Numbered from the stretch's first letter, positions 33,981-45,637 are shown. The stretch: 64,000 nucleotides of DNA from Hericium rajendrae (GCA_033439255.1 CM065885.1:682001-746000), one strand, 5' to 3'. Translations and numbers: made by a program. The notes: a model not told the origin generated them from the letters alone.

Positions 33981-34719
33981 GTATTTCGGTGGCTCGCGGT
34001 GCTAGAAGCATTGGGACAGAGTACGGATCAAGTATTGGATAAAATCGAGGACCATGAGGCTGTGTAACAGTATACCATGACTGTAGCCTTGTATAACACA
34101 TTTTGCTATCGAATTCCGGCTAACGCGCTGACGAGCCAGACGTTTAAGCATTGTTTTCCCGATATGTATCCAACAATAATGAGATCTTCATATAGGCACG
34201 CGGTGGTGGCGTGCGCCACACGCGCTTCTCTCTTCTTGAGTCGACTCTCAATGTCTCAACGCAACGTTTAACTCTTGCCAACTCATCTCGAAACTGTCGA
34301 TGAACTCTCCTACAGTAAATATATAATGATGGGACAAGAAAATATTACAGAGTGAAGGTGAAGAACAGACATTTTCGTAAGGATCAGGACTAGTTCATTG
34401 TAGGCTACGAGGCTACGATTCGCAGCCTAGCTGCTTATCGCTTTCAAGATCGAGGATACCTTTACGAAGTTCCTATACTACCGTTTATTATTACAATCGT
34501 CCACATGGTCAATGAGAAATGATGTCCAATCCCTCGACGTGATGCGACACGACGCGACGCGCCCATGACGCGTCGAAACACGATTGTGGCGCGCGCCGCA
34601 TACTTGAGTACGCGCTGCGGGTTTCTCACGGTTGTCAAGTTCGACGCTTCCTGCAAGCTTTCTGGTCAAACCTTGTCTTCGTTGACGAACTCTTGCGACA
34701 AGATAGCCACTCTTTAGAC
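33981..34719. other. Intergenic, nothing identified
   Basis: No coding signal. Contains the 3' flank of the dioxygenase gene and the promoter of the next gene. Confidence 0.4.
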
Positions 34720-36537
34720 ATGCCGACCGGACAAGAAGATGAGTACGTGTATGCTGGCAATAATATGAGATTGCCAGAATCAAGTAGCACGTCAAGTCGC
34801 CTTCTGACACTTTCCCCCTGTAGCCCGAGCGAGTTCTGGACAAGTATCATTCGACTCCGAATAGCCTCTACTCAAGGCCTATCTCATCGAGACAAATCAG
34901 AAGTCATCGAATCTGCTCGTTGGAAGATAGACAAGGAAGTGGCCGCCATGTATGCGGTCATATCATCGGTTTTGACATGTCGCAATGCTCTCTCCCCAAT
35001 ATCCAGTCTTCCCACCGAAGTGTTAGCCCGTATCCTTCATTTTCACGCAATCAATGAGCCGCCACCATCACAGAATACCTCGGACCCTCCGGGTTGGATC
35101 CGGGCAACGCAGGTTTGTAGGTTCTGGCGTGAGACAGCCCTCCAGAATCCCTTTCTCTGGAGCGAAGTCACGGATACACTTGGTGAGAAGTGGATAGATG
35201 AGATGCTCGCTCGCGCGAAGTCAGCACCCATTTCTTATACGCAGCTCTCGTACATGGGCGGCACGTCGGGCAATGTCGTCGCCAGTCGAGTTATGCCTCA
35301 TCAACTCTTCCGCCTTCGCCATCTGTCTATTGCCGACCGTACAAACACTATGGCGGCTATTGTTCAATCCATGACCGACTCTCCTGCACCCATTTTGGAA
35401 ACTTTGCAACTCCTACATCAAGGCAAAAATGAAGGGCCTGTCCTGCTGCCTGAGCCATTTGCAAGCCACTCGCCTACATTACACCAGCTAGAACTGTTTC
35501 GCGTCCACATTCCATGGTCCTCATCGATTTTTCGCGGTCTTCGTCATCTAACCGTCAAATTACTGTGGTCAGAAGCAATTCCAGGCAATGTTCCCTTTCC
35601 CGAATACTACAAGCAGTTCTACACGGCGCTTGCAAAGATGCCAGATCTCCGAACGCTATGTCTTGAAAACTGCCTTCCTGCCCGACCCAGGCCAGTTGCA
35701 GCTGAATACAGCATACCTCTTCTTTGCCTCGAATCCCTGTCCTTGTATAGTGAGGATACATCGCAATGTGTCGGCGTATTGATGAACGTCACAATCCCCC
35801 AATCATGTCGCGTTCTCGTGGACTGTGACGACTTCTCCCCTAGCCACTTCGGAGAGATCAGAGATCTGGTGAAGGCACATACCGACACCAACACATATCA
35901 CCCACCACCCCTCACCATCTTCCTATCTATTTCGGACGATGACAGGCCAGTCTATATAATCAATTTCTGGCGCACTGCACGTTCACTACATCCGTTCGAC
36001 ATCTGCGCCGAACCAGATTTCTCCCTCCGTGTTTCTAGAGCAGATGCGGACAACTTATTCATGACCTATTTGACGGTTCTTGTGAGGAACCTATGGATAG
36101 AGTCTACCTGCACTTTGATCATCGACGGCGATGACATTTTTTGGACAGCCCTCGAGTGGGTCAAAATCTTCCAGCCGTACACCGCACTTGAAACCGTTAG
36201 GGTGTACGGACGTACAGCTGTCACCTTTTGCGATGCGCTACGCATGCCTATAGACAAAGCGAGGATCGATCAATCTGGAAACGAGGACAGCGTGAAAAAT
36301 GTCTTCCTAGGCAAGCTCAAGCTTGTTGAGCTCAGGACAGTATATTTTGATTTACGTTATTATGACGAAGAAGACAATTATTTTCACGAGCAGCTCAAGA
36401 CGTGGCTTGCCCTTCGTCAGACGGCAGGTGGGATGCTTCCGACCTTCGCTATCAAAGGTTGTTCAATCTGTTCAGATCAAGTCGAGGAACTGGAGGAAAT
36501 AATCGAAGTCGATTGGGATCTGGTTGAAGATTTTTAG
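34720..36537 (+). CDS. F-box protein, tandem copy M1
   Basis: An F-box domain protein with a degenerate leucine-rich C-terminus, expected to act as an SCF adaptor. The ATG at 34720 (MPTGQED) is preferred because an 81-nt intron (34743-34823, gtacgt..cctgtag) follows, at the same place as in the neighbouring copy. The spliced protein has 578 residues. Parts: a conserved helix (SARWKIDKEVAAMYAVISS), the F-box (ALSPISSLPTEVLARILHF), WIRATQVCRFWRETAL, FLWSEVTD, RAKSAPISY, then irregular leucine-rich repeats. It ends VEELEEIIEVDWDLVEDF. The intron is a multiple of three without stops, so unspliced RNA would also be open. The next gene is a direct tandem duplicate. Confidence 0.85.
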   Translation: MPTGQEDEYVYAGNNMRLPESSSTSSRLLTLSPCSPSEFWTSIIRLRIASTQGLSHRDKSEVIESARWKIDKEVAAMYAVISSVLTCRNALSPISSLPTEVLARILHFHAINEPPPSQNTSDPPGWIRATQVCRFWRETALQNPFLWSEVTDTLGEKWIDEMLARAKSAPISYTQLSYMGGTSGNVVASRVMPHQLFRLRHLSIADRTNTMAAIVQSMTDSPAPILETLQLLHQGKNEGPVLLPEPFASHSPTLHQLELFRVHIPWSSSIFRGLRHLTVKLLWSEAIPGNVPFPEYYKQFYTALAKMPDLRTLCLENCLPARPRPVAAEYSIPLLCLESLSLYSEDTSQCVGVLMNVTIPQSCRVLVDCDDFSPSHFGEIRDLVKAHTDTNTYHPPPLTIFLSISDDDRPVYIINFWRTARSLHPFDICAEPDFSLRVSRADADNLFMTYLTVLVRNLWIESTCTLIIDGDDIFWTALEWVKIFQPYTALETVRVYGRTAVTFCDALRMPIDKARIDQSGNEDSVKNVFLGKLKLVELRTVYFDLRYYDEEDNYFHEQLKTWLALRQTAGGMLPTFAIKGCSICSDQVEELEEIIEVDWDLVEDF

Positions 36538-36957
36538 GACGACAAATTAGGTTTCCCTTTCTTGTTCTAGCGATATTGAAGGCTCTTGAACGTTCGTGGA
36601 TCTGGTCATTGAACGAAATTTTGTACCAAACACTCTTGCTCACGATCGATTAAAATTGTTTGTGCGTATGATATTACTATGTCTCTTGAAGATGTCATAT
36701 ATAAACAACGGTCCCATCCGCAACCGATGCAAATTGTCATACTGTAATGCACGAATATGAAGAATGAGTGCACCTATGTGGCTTCGAGTCGGACTACTTG
36801 ATGCGACGCGCGCGTCTTGCTCGTCAGCGTTTCAACGCCGTCGCGACTGTGGCGTGCGCCACACACGCGTTTCTCCTTCGACTTGTCACTCTGATTCGAC
36901 TCTGGTCAGGTTCTAGCTCGGTGGCCGTCTGAGTCTGGGCCGAACATCTGTTCAGAC
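36538..36957. other. Intergenic between the F-box pair
   Basis: Promoter of M2. A GCGTGCGCCACACACGCGTTTCTC-like block near 36850 resembles a block near 34205 upstream of M1, suggesting the promoter was duplicated with the gene. Confidence 0.35.
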
Positions 36958-38922
36958 ATGCCTTTGGAACAAGACAGTGCCCGTGCAGAGTACGTGACAA
37001 CCGAATCAACAACCGAGTACTCACGTGTTCTGATGGATTTTTTTGTCTTGTGCAGTCCGAAGGAGTTCTGGACAAGGTTCATTCAGCCTCGAGTGACACA
37101 AATTCAAGGTGTACTTTATCATGATGAGCCAGAAGTCATCGAGACGGCTCGTCGGACGATAGACAAGGAAGTCGCTGCCATGCGCGCGGCCATATCGTCG
37201 CTTTTGACGCGTCGCAATGCCCTCTCCCCCATTTCCAACCTTCCCGCAGAAGTCTTAGGCCTGATACTTCATTTCGTTGCGGCAAACGAACCGCCGCCGC
37301 AGTGGCAGCCAAAACATCCTTTGGGCTGGATCCGGACGACACATGTTTGCAGGTTCTGGCGCGAGACGGCTCTCCATCTTCCCGGCCTCTGGAGTGAAAT
37401 CACGGATAGACTTGGCGACAGGTGGACAGACGAGATGCTTGCTCGTGCGAAGTCGGCCCCCATCTCGTACTCCCAGTTCTCCTACAAAATGAAAGCTAAA
37501 CCCGGCAATATCGTCAGTAGGCGAGTCATACCCTGCCAGATCTCCCGTCTCCGCCATCTGTCCATTATCGACAGAACAGACACGATGGACGCTATCATGA
37601 ACTCCGTTGTCGACACTCCCGTGCCGATTTTGGAGACCCTCGACCTACATTTCGAAGGGAATACCGCGCAACCACCTCTCGTGCTGCCCGAATTGTTCGC
37701 GAACAATTCACCGATGTTGCGCCGGCTGCAATTATCTCGTATCCAGGTTCCATGGTCCACCCCAATTCTACGTGGAATCCATCATCTGAAGATGGAATTT
37801 CCGTGGTCATACCCGCTTGAAGACGGTGTTCCCGTCGCCGGATATTATAACCAGTTCTTCGACGCCCTCAAAGAAATGCAGGACCTCCGGACGCTGGACC
37901 TCGCGCATTGCTTTCCATGCAAATCTCGGCAGGTCACAGATAAATACGGCGTTATTCTTCCCTGCCTTGAAGCCCTGTCTCTGAGAAGCGAGGAGACCGA
38001 GGAGAACGTCCACATTCTGAGGCGGATATCGGTCCCTCAATTGTGCCGAGTCAGCCTATTCTGCGAGGACTTCGAGCCTCTTTTTTTCGAGGACATCAGA
38101 GATCTGGCGGAGGCGCATATAGCGACTAGCACAGACTTTCTGTCTCCTCTCACCATGTTCCTGTCTATCACGGGCGACCACAGCCCAATATACATCCTGA
38201 AGCTCTGGCGTAGCGCGCGTATGCCACCCCCTATCGACATGTGCCCCAAGCCCGATTTTTCCCTTCGGGTCGCCAGGCAGCCATCTGAGTTCACCTTATT
38301 GGACTTGAAGGTTCTCAAAAATGCTCTGTGGATGGACTCTATCAGGACTTTGATCGTTGAAGACAATGACGTTTCGTGGGAGGCAGAGCAGTGGATCAAG
38401 ATCTTCAGCGAGAATGATGCGCTCGAAAATGTCAGGGTGTCTGGACGTTTGGCCATCTCCTTTTGCGATGCAATGCGCACGCCTGTGGATCAATACAAAG
38501 GGAATGGAGATCAAGATCAAGAGCGAAAGGACGAAGATGACGAGGAGGAGAGTGATGAAGACGAGGAGGAGGAGGATGAAGACAAGGAGCTTAATGAAGA
38601 CGGGGAGAAGAATAACGAAGATGACGATGACGTGGAGGAAAGTGAAGACAAGGAGAACACACTAACAAAGGAGAACGTCTTCCTGAGCAACCTCAAGTTC
38701 GTCGAGTTGGAGGCAGAGGACTTCGACGGGGAGCATTATGACGAAGATGAGGACAACGAAGAGCCTTTTCACGAGCATCTCAAGGCATGGCTTTCCATTC
38801 GTCGTGAAGCGATAGGCACACTCCCGACTCTCGGAATCAAAGACTGCTGCATTTCTCCGGCCCAAATTGAAGAGTTGAAGGAGATCACTGAGGTTGATTG
38901 GGACCCTCGAAGAAAAAATTGA
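36958..38922 (+). CDS. F-box protein, tandem copy M2, with acidic insertion
   Basis: Tandem duplicate of the preceding gene, with the same domain order and high similarity from DPKEFW onward. The intron 36990-37055 (66 nt, gtacgt..tgtgcag) is at the same site; the spliced protein has 632 residues. The F-box reads ALSPISNLPAEVLGLILHFV. Between the last repeats lies an insertion absent from M1 (roughly residues 500-570): an almost pure Asp/Glu/Lys tract encoded by GAA/GAC/GAG-rich DNA (38515-38660). The ending (IEELKEITEVDWD) matches M1. Acidic tracts like this often mediate binding to basic proteins, but no partner can be named. Confidence 0.85.
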   Translation: MPLEQDSARAEYVTTESTTEYSRVLMDFFVLCSPKEFWTRFIQPRVTQIQGVLYHDEPEVIETARRTIDKEVAAMRAAISSLLTRRNALSPISNLPAEVLGLILHFVAANEPPPQWQPKHPLGWIRTTHVCRFWRETALHLPGLWSEITDRLGDRWTDEMLARAKSAPISYSQFSYKMKAKPGNIVSRRVIPCQISRLRHLSIIDRTDTMDAIMNSVVDTPVPILETLDLHFEGNTAQPPLVLPELFANNSPMLRRLQLSRIQVPWSTPILRGIHHLKMEFPWSYPLEDGVPVAGYYNQFFDALKEMQDLRTLDLAHCFPCKSRQVTDKYGVILPCLEALSLRSEETEENVHILRRISVPQLCRVSLFCEDFEPLFFEDIRDLAEAHIATSTDFLSPLTMFLSITGDHSPIYILKLWRSARMPPPIDMCPKPDFSLRVARQPSEFTLLDLKVLKNALWMDSIRTLIVEDNDVSWEAEQWIKIFSENDALENVRVSGRLAISFCDAMRTPVDQYKGNGDQDQERKDEDDEEESDEDEEEEDEDKELNEDGEKNNEDDDDVEESEDKENTLTKENVFLSNLKFVELEAEDFDGEHYDEDEDNEEPFHEHLKAWLSIRREAIGTLPTLGIKDCCISPAQIEELKEITEVDWDPRRKN

Positions 38923-39917
38923 AGTTCCTCATGACGGTTGAGGTTAGGAGTGCTGGCCATCGTGTTATTGTTCATTTCTCTTAGCGATATGAAGACAAAT
39001 TTCGGGTTTATTTCCTGAGTACTGGAAGGACATCACAAACGTAGGTCCTGCGGAGCGAAGCATATCGGTGCGGCCAGGCCGATCCGTACCATCAAGTTCA
39101 TACACCGCGAGTGTTGATTGGCTCTCGACGAGGAGCCCCTATCGCTGCGACGAGCAGCAGTGTGAAGGCTTTAGAAATGAATTCTAGTCTCCTCCACGGC
39201 ACATTCAAGTCTTGCCATCGAGATCAACCGAAGACGCCGAGCTGTCCATCCAATCTAACGGATGCGTAGGGTGTTTGTCCTCGTTGAAAATTGCAGAACC
39301 TTGCTGTGATTTCTGTCCTGTACTCACGAGGACCGTCCCGCCAAGCCTCCTCTAACGTCAGCGGAGAAAACCCTGAAAGAAATGTGAACTGACGAGAGAA
39401 TGATGACTGAAGGAAGAACTTGAATATACGCCAAAGTCGTCATTTTGATTCGAGGCTTGCGAGTCATCATGTGGCTGGCCGCAACCTGCAGGGACAAGTC
39501 CGGTCAATGGAACCTCTCGACACGATATCGAACATGGTCTACTTCCAAGTTGGTTGGATTATCGCGAAGGGAATACTGACCTTTGGAAACAAGTTGACCA
39601 GTCAGTCTAATATGAGGTTGTGAAGCAGTGCATGTCGATCAAAATTCAGCTAAGTGAAGCAAGTCGTGTCGCCGCCGACCAGTCGCAGACCTTATCGAAA
39701 AAAGGGCGGCGCTAACCGGACGCCGCCCATCATGTAGAGTTGGAAGGATGTCCAATCAGGCCAAGAGACGCGGATGATGGATACACTGAGGAACAGCACT
39801 CGATATACGATAGGGACAGGATGCGGAAAGGCAATTGTCAGGAAATAACCGGATAGGGGACGATATAGACCTAATGGGTCAAAGAAAGAGGGAAAGTGGA
39901 AGAGTAGAAATGATGCA
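38923..39917. other. Intergenic, 3' flanks of M2 and SUMO
   Basis: No gene recognised. The two flanking genes are convergent. One hairpin is noted separately. Confidence 0.4.
39704..39728. terminator. GC-rich hairpin downstream of SUMO
   Basis: GGGCGGCG and CGCCGCCC form a perfect 8-bp stem with a 9-nt loop, about 190 bp beyond the SUMO stop. It may lie in the 3' UTR; its role in 3'-end formation is a guess. Confidence 0.3.
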
Positions 39918-40520
39918 TTAGAGGAGCCTTCGTCCTGTACCGCCGACCTCTGCAGTGGCGGGCTTAGATGACCAACGAGCGGGACAAAAGAAAGAGGACG
40001 TACGTTCTACCATCACATCGATCGTATCTATTATGACCAGCGCCATATGAGATCACTGCGAAATGGTAATCGCGGGGACACAGCGCTGCTTACCATTGTC
40101 GTCCATATCCAAAGACGATGGCGTATCGTCATCATTTATTCGGCTGCCATCGTACAAAAATCTGCGATGACCATGCGATATAGCTTTGCCCGGTGGTGCA
40201 GCGTCACAAGTAAGATGACCCACCGAATACTGTTCACGTCCTTGCCAACCTTGGTCGCATAAGCGCCCTGCAGCTTGCTCAATTTCGTGTTGCGTTTAAT
40301 TTTGAAGAAGACTTCTTCTCCGCTAGAGCTCACAACCTGTATGCGCAGTACATGGGCATGAATTGCAGAGTGCAGAACGCAGCGATAATTAGAAATGTCA
40401 GTGAACTGTGGCGCTTTCGAACACGGTGACATGAACACTTACCTTGACATTGATCGGAGCGTTGCCGTCCTCCGCCTTCACCTCCTGAGTCTGCGTGGAT
40501 TGTTGCTCCTCTTCAGACAT
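39918..40520 (-). CDS. SMT3: SUMO (small ubiquitin-like modifier) precursor
   Basis: Ubiquitin-like modifier that is attached to lysines of nuclear proteins by the E1/Ubc9 cascade. Five exons: 40520-40443, 40336-40224, 40161-40094, 40027-40004 and 39949-39918; total 105 codons, all phases consistent (104 residues). The flexible N-terminus (MSEEEQQSTQTQEVKAED) is followed by the beta-grasp fold: INVKVVSSSGEEVFFKIK, LQGAYATKVGKDVNSIRFLY, INDDDTPSSLDMDDNDTIDV. It ends EQVGG followed by TGRRLL, so a SUMO protease (Ulp1 type) must remove six residues to expose the di-glycine. The N-terminus contains a VKAED segment that resembles a psi-K-x-E sumoylation site, which would allow chain formation. Essentially all family features are present. 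Confidence 0.95.
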
Positions 40521-41725
40521 GATGATCCTCCTTTAGAGTTCCGTTTGAAGTCGCCGCTGTTGAGATTTCGTGTTCAGAGGCCAAATTACGCAGATTCTGC
40601 GTGATAATAGCTCTGGCTTTAGAGATCTACGCGTCTTTATGGTTGAGAATGTCAAGGACGAGTAGCAGGACAAACGAGGACGTCTTGGTCGACGGGCAAG
40701 TCTCGCGAGCAGGAGAGCCTCTCTTTGTTTGTCTTTGCTTGGTTCATACATCATAGCTGCTTAGGTCAGCAGTCCATCTTACTTTCATTTTTGCGACTTC
40801 CAAGATCTGCTGTAGTGACAAGCATGGAGACCCTTCTCTGAAAGCAAACGCCTTTAATATTTCGATACCATAATCCTCAAACCTGGCGGTACGAGTACTC
40901 TCTTTTTCTGCTTTGTTTTGCTTGGCAGGGATAACTAAAACGGCTCCGTCGCGTCAGTTTCGACTGCACTCTGATTCGTCGATGCATACCAGTATGAGGA
41001 ATCCGAGTCAGACTTCAGAGCGATCTATGGCCTCATTGCAATCCTAGCATCTCGGACCGTTGAACCTGACATAGTGGGCCTTCGATGACGTTTGATGGGC
41101 TCAACTCTTGCCAGAAGAGGCACCCACTCTCTAAGTGAGAGCGTTTTCGCAATCTCCCATCTGGTTCATGAGCTACGCTCGTCGAATTTACTTGGTTGGA
41201 ACACCCAGGATTTTATCATTCTAGACAAGAAATATGGCTCAGTGCATCGAAACCTCATGCAATGGCGACTTCATATGCATTACTTGACTGACAGTCTCCT
41301 TATCGTTGCAGATACAATTTTAGTTGCTTCTCAGGCGCTTCCTAGCATCATCTGACCGTGGTATGGATGCTTATGTGTCCGTCTTTACCACCCTGATTCT
41401 GAAAATAAAAACAGAGGTGCCTGCGGCGGCCCCGTGTCGACTGCGACTCGTCAAGTCAAGAGCCCAGAATGCACTCTCCCGCCCATAGCCATACCGAGTC
41501 ATTGTGGCTCATCGTCTTCTTCGGGATTACGGAGCCATCTATGCTGCGTTATCGAAAGTCGTTTCCACATAAGACGCACGCTGGAATACTCGCCTCCTGC
41601 GCAGCACATCCGCGCCTTGCTTCGCGTCCTGCCCGCAGCACCGCCTGAAATGCTTATAAGCGCTGTATTCGAAGATGAGTGGTCTCTGTCGCTGTCCCCA
41701 TCTTCGCTAGCAGCGCCAGCTCGCG
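40521..41725. other. Divergent intergenic region
   Basis: 1.2 kb between the divergent SUMO and zinc-finger genes. Only short frames without motifs; nothing else is identified. Confidence 0.4.
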
Positions 41726-42342
41726 ATGTCTGGAGACCCGCTAAACTACAAGTACATCTTTTCTGCCACCCCGTCGCCTACATCGTCATGGGGTGCCGAT
41801 ACAGAACAACGCCCTTCGCCTGCAATGGCTAGAGACATGCAAGGCTACTACATGCCCTTCACTTCCACCCCCTCGCTCACAACGAATGGGTTAGTCGATC
41901 CTAACGTGAACCTAGTTTCACCCCCGCTTCTGGACATAGACCTCCCTATGCTGGATTGTATCCCCGACAGCTGGACGGATCTCGAACCTGCTGCCTCCCA
42001 AAGCAACACCTGGTATCCCGACCAGAGCGAGACGCACAATGGCAATGACGACATGTCTCGCCGCAGGCGGCACACGTGCCCGTACTGCCTCCGCCGTACG
42101 ACATGCTTTTCTCACTGTTCAGCGTAAGCAATGCTAATGCCCACTTCCACGCAGAAATGACGCGTCGGCATAACCTGAAGGTCCACATGGAGACGCACCT
42201 CCCTAACCGCCAGAGGCGTTACGTCTGCCTTGAGCCGGGATGCGGCAAGCAGTATACGCGCAAGCACGACCAGAAGCGCCACATGGCCACCCACCATGGC
42301 GAGCAGTCGGGCGCTCCGTCCATGCGCGCGGGGGGCGCTTGA
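41726..42342 (+). CDS. C2H2 zinc-finger protein with two fingers
   Basis: Probable nuclear DNA-binding protein. Two exons, 41726-42095 and 42155-42342, 185 residues. The N-terminal 115 residues are Ser/Thr/Pro-rich and acidic with no fold I recognise (MSGDPLNYKYIF..). A basic stretch (SRRRRH) precedes finger 1: CPYC-x12-HMETH, split by a phase-1 intron three codons after the second Cys. Finger 2 is CLEPGC-x12-HMATH with a GKQYTRKHDQKR helix. Both fingers have perfect ligand spacing. The decayed gene at 55.6-56.0 kb has the same finger-1 intron position and is its paralogue. Confidence 0.8.
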
Positions 42343-43039
42343 GCGCGGCCACGGCGTCGGCCACGTAGCTCGGAGAAGGAGAAACGGCACTGAAATGAAC
42401 CTACTATAGAATGATGAGCCTCGAGTCTCGAAGTCTGGATGCCTCTACGTATGGTACGTTCTGATGCTCCCTGCGTGGCTGATTAGTATCAATGGTCTAA
42501 TCGTTCTGCCCTTCAGCACGAGCATGCGGAGGTTGGATGTTCTCAAGTTGTCGGTGTTTGAAGCATTCGTATGATGGGTGAAACAATTCCTTGTAATGTA
42601 AGCTGCCTGTTTACATTGTCAAATACTAAAGTACGCGCTGACATCGCTCTATACAGGATGGAATGTAAAGTCAAGTGAAAAGATGTCTCGTATCTCGGTT
42701 GCGTCCTTATGTTCCCACTTCTTGTACAGTATCCGTGACGATCATATATGCGTTTTTGTTCTCGGTCGGCCGCGAGAGAAAGATAAAAACAAGTCTTAGC
42801 TTGCACAAGACAACGAATCGAACAGTGAGCAGTCTGCTCGATGGCCAGTATGCGTCGCTTAGCGTATTGATGTTCTGAAGTGGGCGCAAAGTAAAGGCTC
42901 CAAGCTGACGTGGACAGGAATTGGGTATATACGACATGACATACTGCCCCGATTATCATTGTCCATGTTCAACCAAAGTAGCCAAGTGTAAACGAGTGGG
43001 GGTATAGTATATCGAATGTCCGTGAAGATATCACTACTC
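42343..43039. other. Intergenic, nothing identified
   Basis: Between convergent genes. No coding signal or repeat. Confidence 0.4.
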
Positions 43040-43698
43040 TCATGACGAGAACTTCAGAGAGGAAGGCGACCGTATTGAGCATCTTCAACGCAGGCACAAT
43101 GGACAGCATTACTCACGAAGAACTGCTGGTCCGACACAGGTTCCCGAATGGCACCCGTGGTCACATTGTACTCGAAAAGATCGACCACTGCATTGCAAAT
43201 ACGTCAACACCCCACTAGGCGACACACACAGCGAAGAGCACGCCTACCGTACGACTGCCCGTTGGCGAAGTACTCTCCGTCCAAGACGAGGCTGCCGTGA
43301 TGCGTGCCGTTGAAGCCGCCATACGGCCCGGAGAGAGGACCAATCCACGAGCCGGAAGAGTCGTTCGTGTAAGCATTGGTGGGCGAGCCCGTGTACGCGC
43401 CGATCACGAACGTCGACTCGGGGCGGCAGGGGTTCGGGTCCCACGTGAAAGACACCTGGAGACGGACAAGGTCAGTAGAAGCCGCGCAAGGTGTGCATGA
43501 CGTCTCGCGTACGATGGAGCCGTCCTTCGCCTGGCCGGAGACCTGCGTCCCGTTGTTGGAGATGGAGGCGCTGTACACGGTCGGAAGGAAGCTGTTAGGG
43601 CCACGAGGATCCGTGCAGTCAAGTTGGCGCTTGAGCGGGCTCGCCGTTACGCCGACGGTCAATGCAGCGAGGGCAGCAAGTGCGGCATGGAACATCAT
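43040..43698 (-). CDS. Small secreted protein
   Basis: Secreted protein of unknown function. It starts MMFHAALAALAALTVGVTAS, a clear signal peptide, followed by PLKRQ with a possible Kex2-type Lys-Arg site. The mature part contains Cys residues (LDCTDP, ETSCTPCAAST, DPNPCRPES) and several N-glycosylation sites (NNGT, NDSS, NGTH), as expected for an extracellular beta-rich protein (VRLQVSFTW, HHGSLVLDGEYFANGQSY). An intron of about 60 nt starting gtaggc near 43250 joins to VDLFEYNVTTGAIREPVS. The end is at 43054 or, with a second gtgagt intron, at 43040. The longer upstream frame is rejected because it would bury the signal peptide. Confidence 0.7.
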
Positions 43699-43784
43699 GA
43701 CTATGGATCTCAGGCGCCGGGTGGGAGCTTGTACACGTTGGGAAAGCGCGCGGGGGTGCAGAATGGCGTTGTATGCTCGTCGAT

Positions 43785-43791
43785 ATTTATA
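43785..43791 (-). promoter_or_regulatory. TATA box of the secreted-protein gene
   Basis: TATAAAT on the minus strand, about 90 bp upstream of the start codon. Confidence 0.6.
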
Positions 43792-43798
43792 CGACTGT

Positions 43799-44589
43799 CT
43801 GCATCGCATGAGTCAGGCATGGTCCGAAATGTGGTCATTGATGCGCCATGTATGTACAGAGAGAAAGCGGCATTCAATGGACGGGGTGGACGTGCCGCGG
43901 TGTGAGCTTGCCTATCATGAAATCAGGAGTCATTGGTCGAGGTGATGGTCGTTGGAAGGCTGCGTTAACCATATTTCGATTGGGTCCGATGGCGCTAAAA
44001 TGCAGCGTTATGATGGCTTAAAGTTGTCGAAATATACACAGCATCACTTGCCTACAAAACAGCGCCGTGCTTAGCTCACGGCATCCTCTTGAATCATAGA
44101 TAATAAAAATTTTCTAAATAAAAAAATATTTAATGCGAGCTAAAAATAGATGAGTTAATGATACCACGACAGCGTGCTCTCCATAACGCGCGTGACATTT
44201 GCCCGCTCTACCTGCATTGGTACCATGGCTGTGAAACAAAGTGTACGCCATATGGCAAAGGTGTAGATGATTCGGCCAATGCGTCATCCGGTAGTAAAAC
44301 AGTATTGCCTGTCATGTCTCGGCGAAAGCGAAGCGGCGAAGGATGGCAGTCATCGGCCAGAACATCCCGACGAGGCTAGAAAGCGAGAGGGCCTTGTTTT
44401 CAGTCTCATAATGCCACATGTCGTAGGGCGTGATACCGCCGGAGACCACAGGAACCGGGCTCGGAAAAGCCAGAGTCGGCGAAAAAAAGGAGCACAGTAT
44501 CCGCGCTGGAATCAGGACACATGTCGAAGCAGGCAGGTCTTGATCTTGCCGGCGAAAACGAGAGATGAATGAGAAATGCCTTAGCAGCG
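43799..44589. other. Intergenic
   Basis: Includes a very AT-rich patch (about 44098-44150) unlike its surroundings. No gene seen. Confidence 0.4.
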
Positions 44590-45500
44590 AGACGTGGTCC
44601 AGGATTGCCATATACGCTTCTCGCAAAGCGTAGTCGAAAGGCCAGTTGGCAAGGGCCTTCGCAGCAAGCCTATGAGCGTCGCTCGCCAACACAATGTACT
44701 TATAGGCAGTATTGAGCAAGATAAAATCTATAGTGTACGAATCATTCAGCATGAGCACTACAAATCATGATCAAAGACTGACGGGGTTTCCAGAAGTTAG
44801 ACACTCGACAGAGTTTATAGAGCTCGGGGCGATTGAACTCCTCCCACGAAGGCTCGGCGGCATCTCGGGCGTCGGAAACCCGACTTCGCATTCGTGGTTC
44901 TCGGCATCCTCGAAGTCTATGATCATGAGACGGCCATTGTGGTTGCCCGCGTCAAGATCACGGTGCTTGACACTGGTTTTGTGGATCGCATGATCGCGTC
45001 AGCCACAGCATCTCTGGAGAGGCATAAAATCATTGAGTACGAAACCAAATGTAGTACAGTCCTGGAGACCTAGGCACCGACCTGAGGCGGGATCGGCGTA
45101 CTGGAGTACCCACCGCAGCGCAGTCGGCCAGCACAAGACAACCAGTCGGCCCTTCGCCTACGTCGCCGATAAAGTAGCCAAAGATGTGTAGCACACATAT
45201 GCCCTGGAGATCCTGGAGCTTGCTGAGGTAGATCCGTGCTTCGTTCGTTGAGACGTTCGAGGACGTCTTCCTTGTAAGCAAACTTGCAGGAGTATGATTC
45301 TTCTCAGAGATCAATATCCCATACCAGAGCTCGATTCTATTGTGCCTCCGTGCTTGGATACGTTTGCTGGCTTCGAAGACGAGTTATGTGCGAGGCAGCT
45401 GATGCGTTGGCATCTGAGCTGCGGAGCATGAACTTCACGACGCGACGGTCACTAGGCCACTATGTACATATAGTAAGGGGATGGAAACTGCCAAAGACAT
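44590..45500 (-). pseudogene. Protein-kinase-like gene, array copy K1 (broken)
   Basis: A relic of the kinase-like family described at 47.4-48.5 kb. It starts MSLAVSIPLLYVHS at 45500 and stops after about 20 codons. Downstream pieces survive in different frames: NEARIYLSKLQDLQGICVLH, FGYFIGDVGEGPTGCLVLAD, KHRDLDAGN (catalytic-loop remnant), LMIIDFEDAENHECE and a C-terminal AYKYIVLASDAHRLAAKA. At least three frame changes. Not functional. Confidence 0.75.
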
Positions 45501-45618
45501 CGCGTACAGCAGGTTAAAGATGTTGCAGAGTGGTGAGAGGTGACAACCATGGCTTGAGCTTGAGCAACGAGTGAGGATGGTTGAACAACCACCTCGAGCC
45601 CCCAGCGTCTGATGATCT

Positions 45619-45637
45619 GACCCGAGCGTTTGGCTCA
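45619..45637 (-). promoter_or_regulatory. Conserved upstream element, K1
   Basis: GACCCGAGCGTTTGGCTCA, 119 bp upstream of the K1 start; the same element precedes K5 and K6. Confidence 0.55.

Noticed and set aside
34693-34740. Longer F-box start at 34693
   Set aside because: It begins with TTG, and the paralogue supports the ATG at 34720 followed by a conserved intron.
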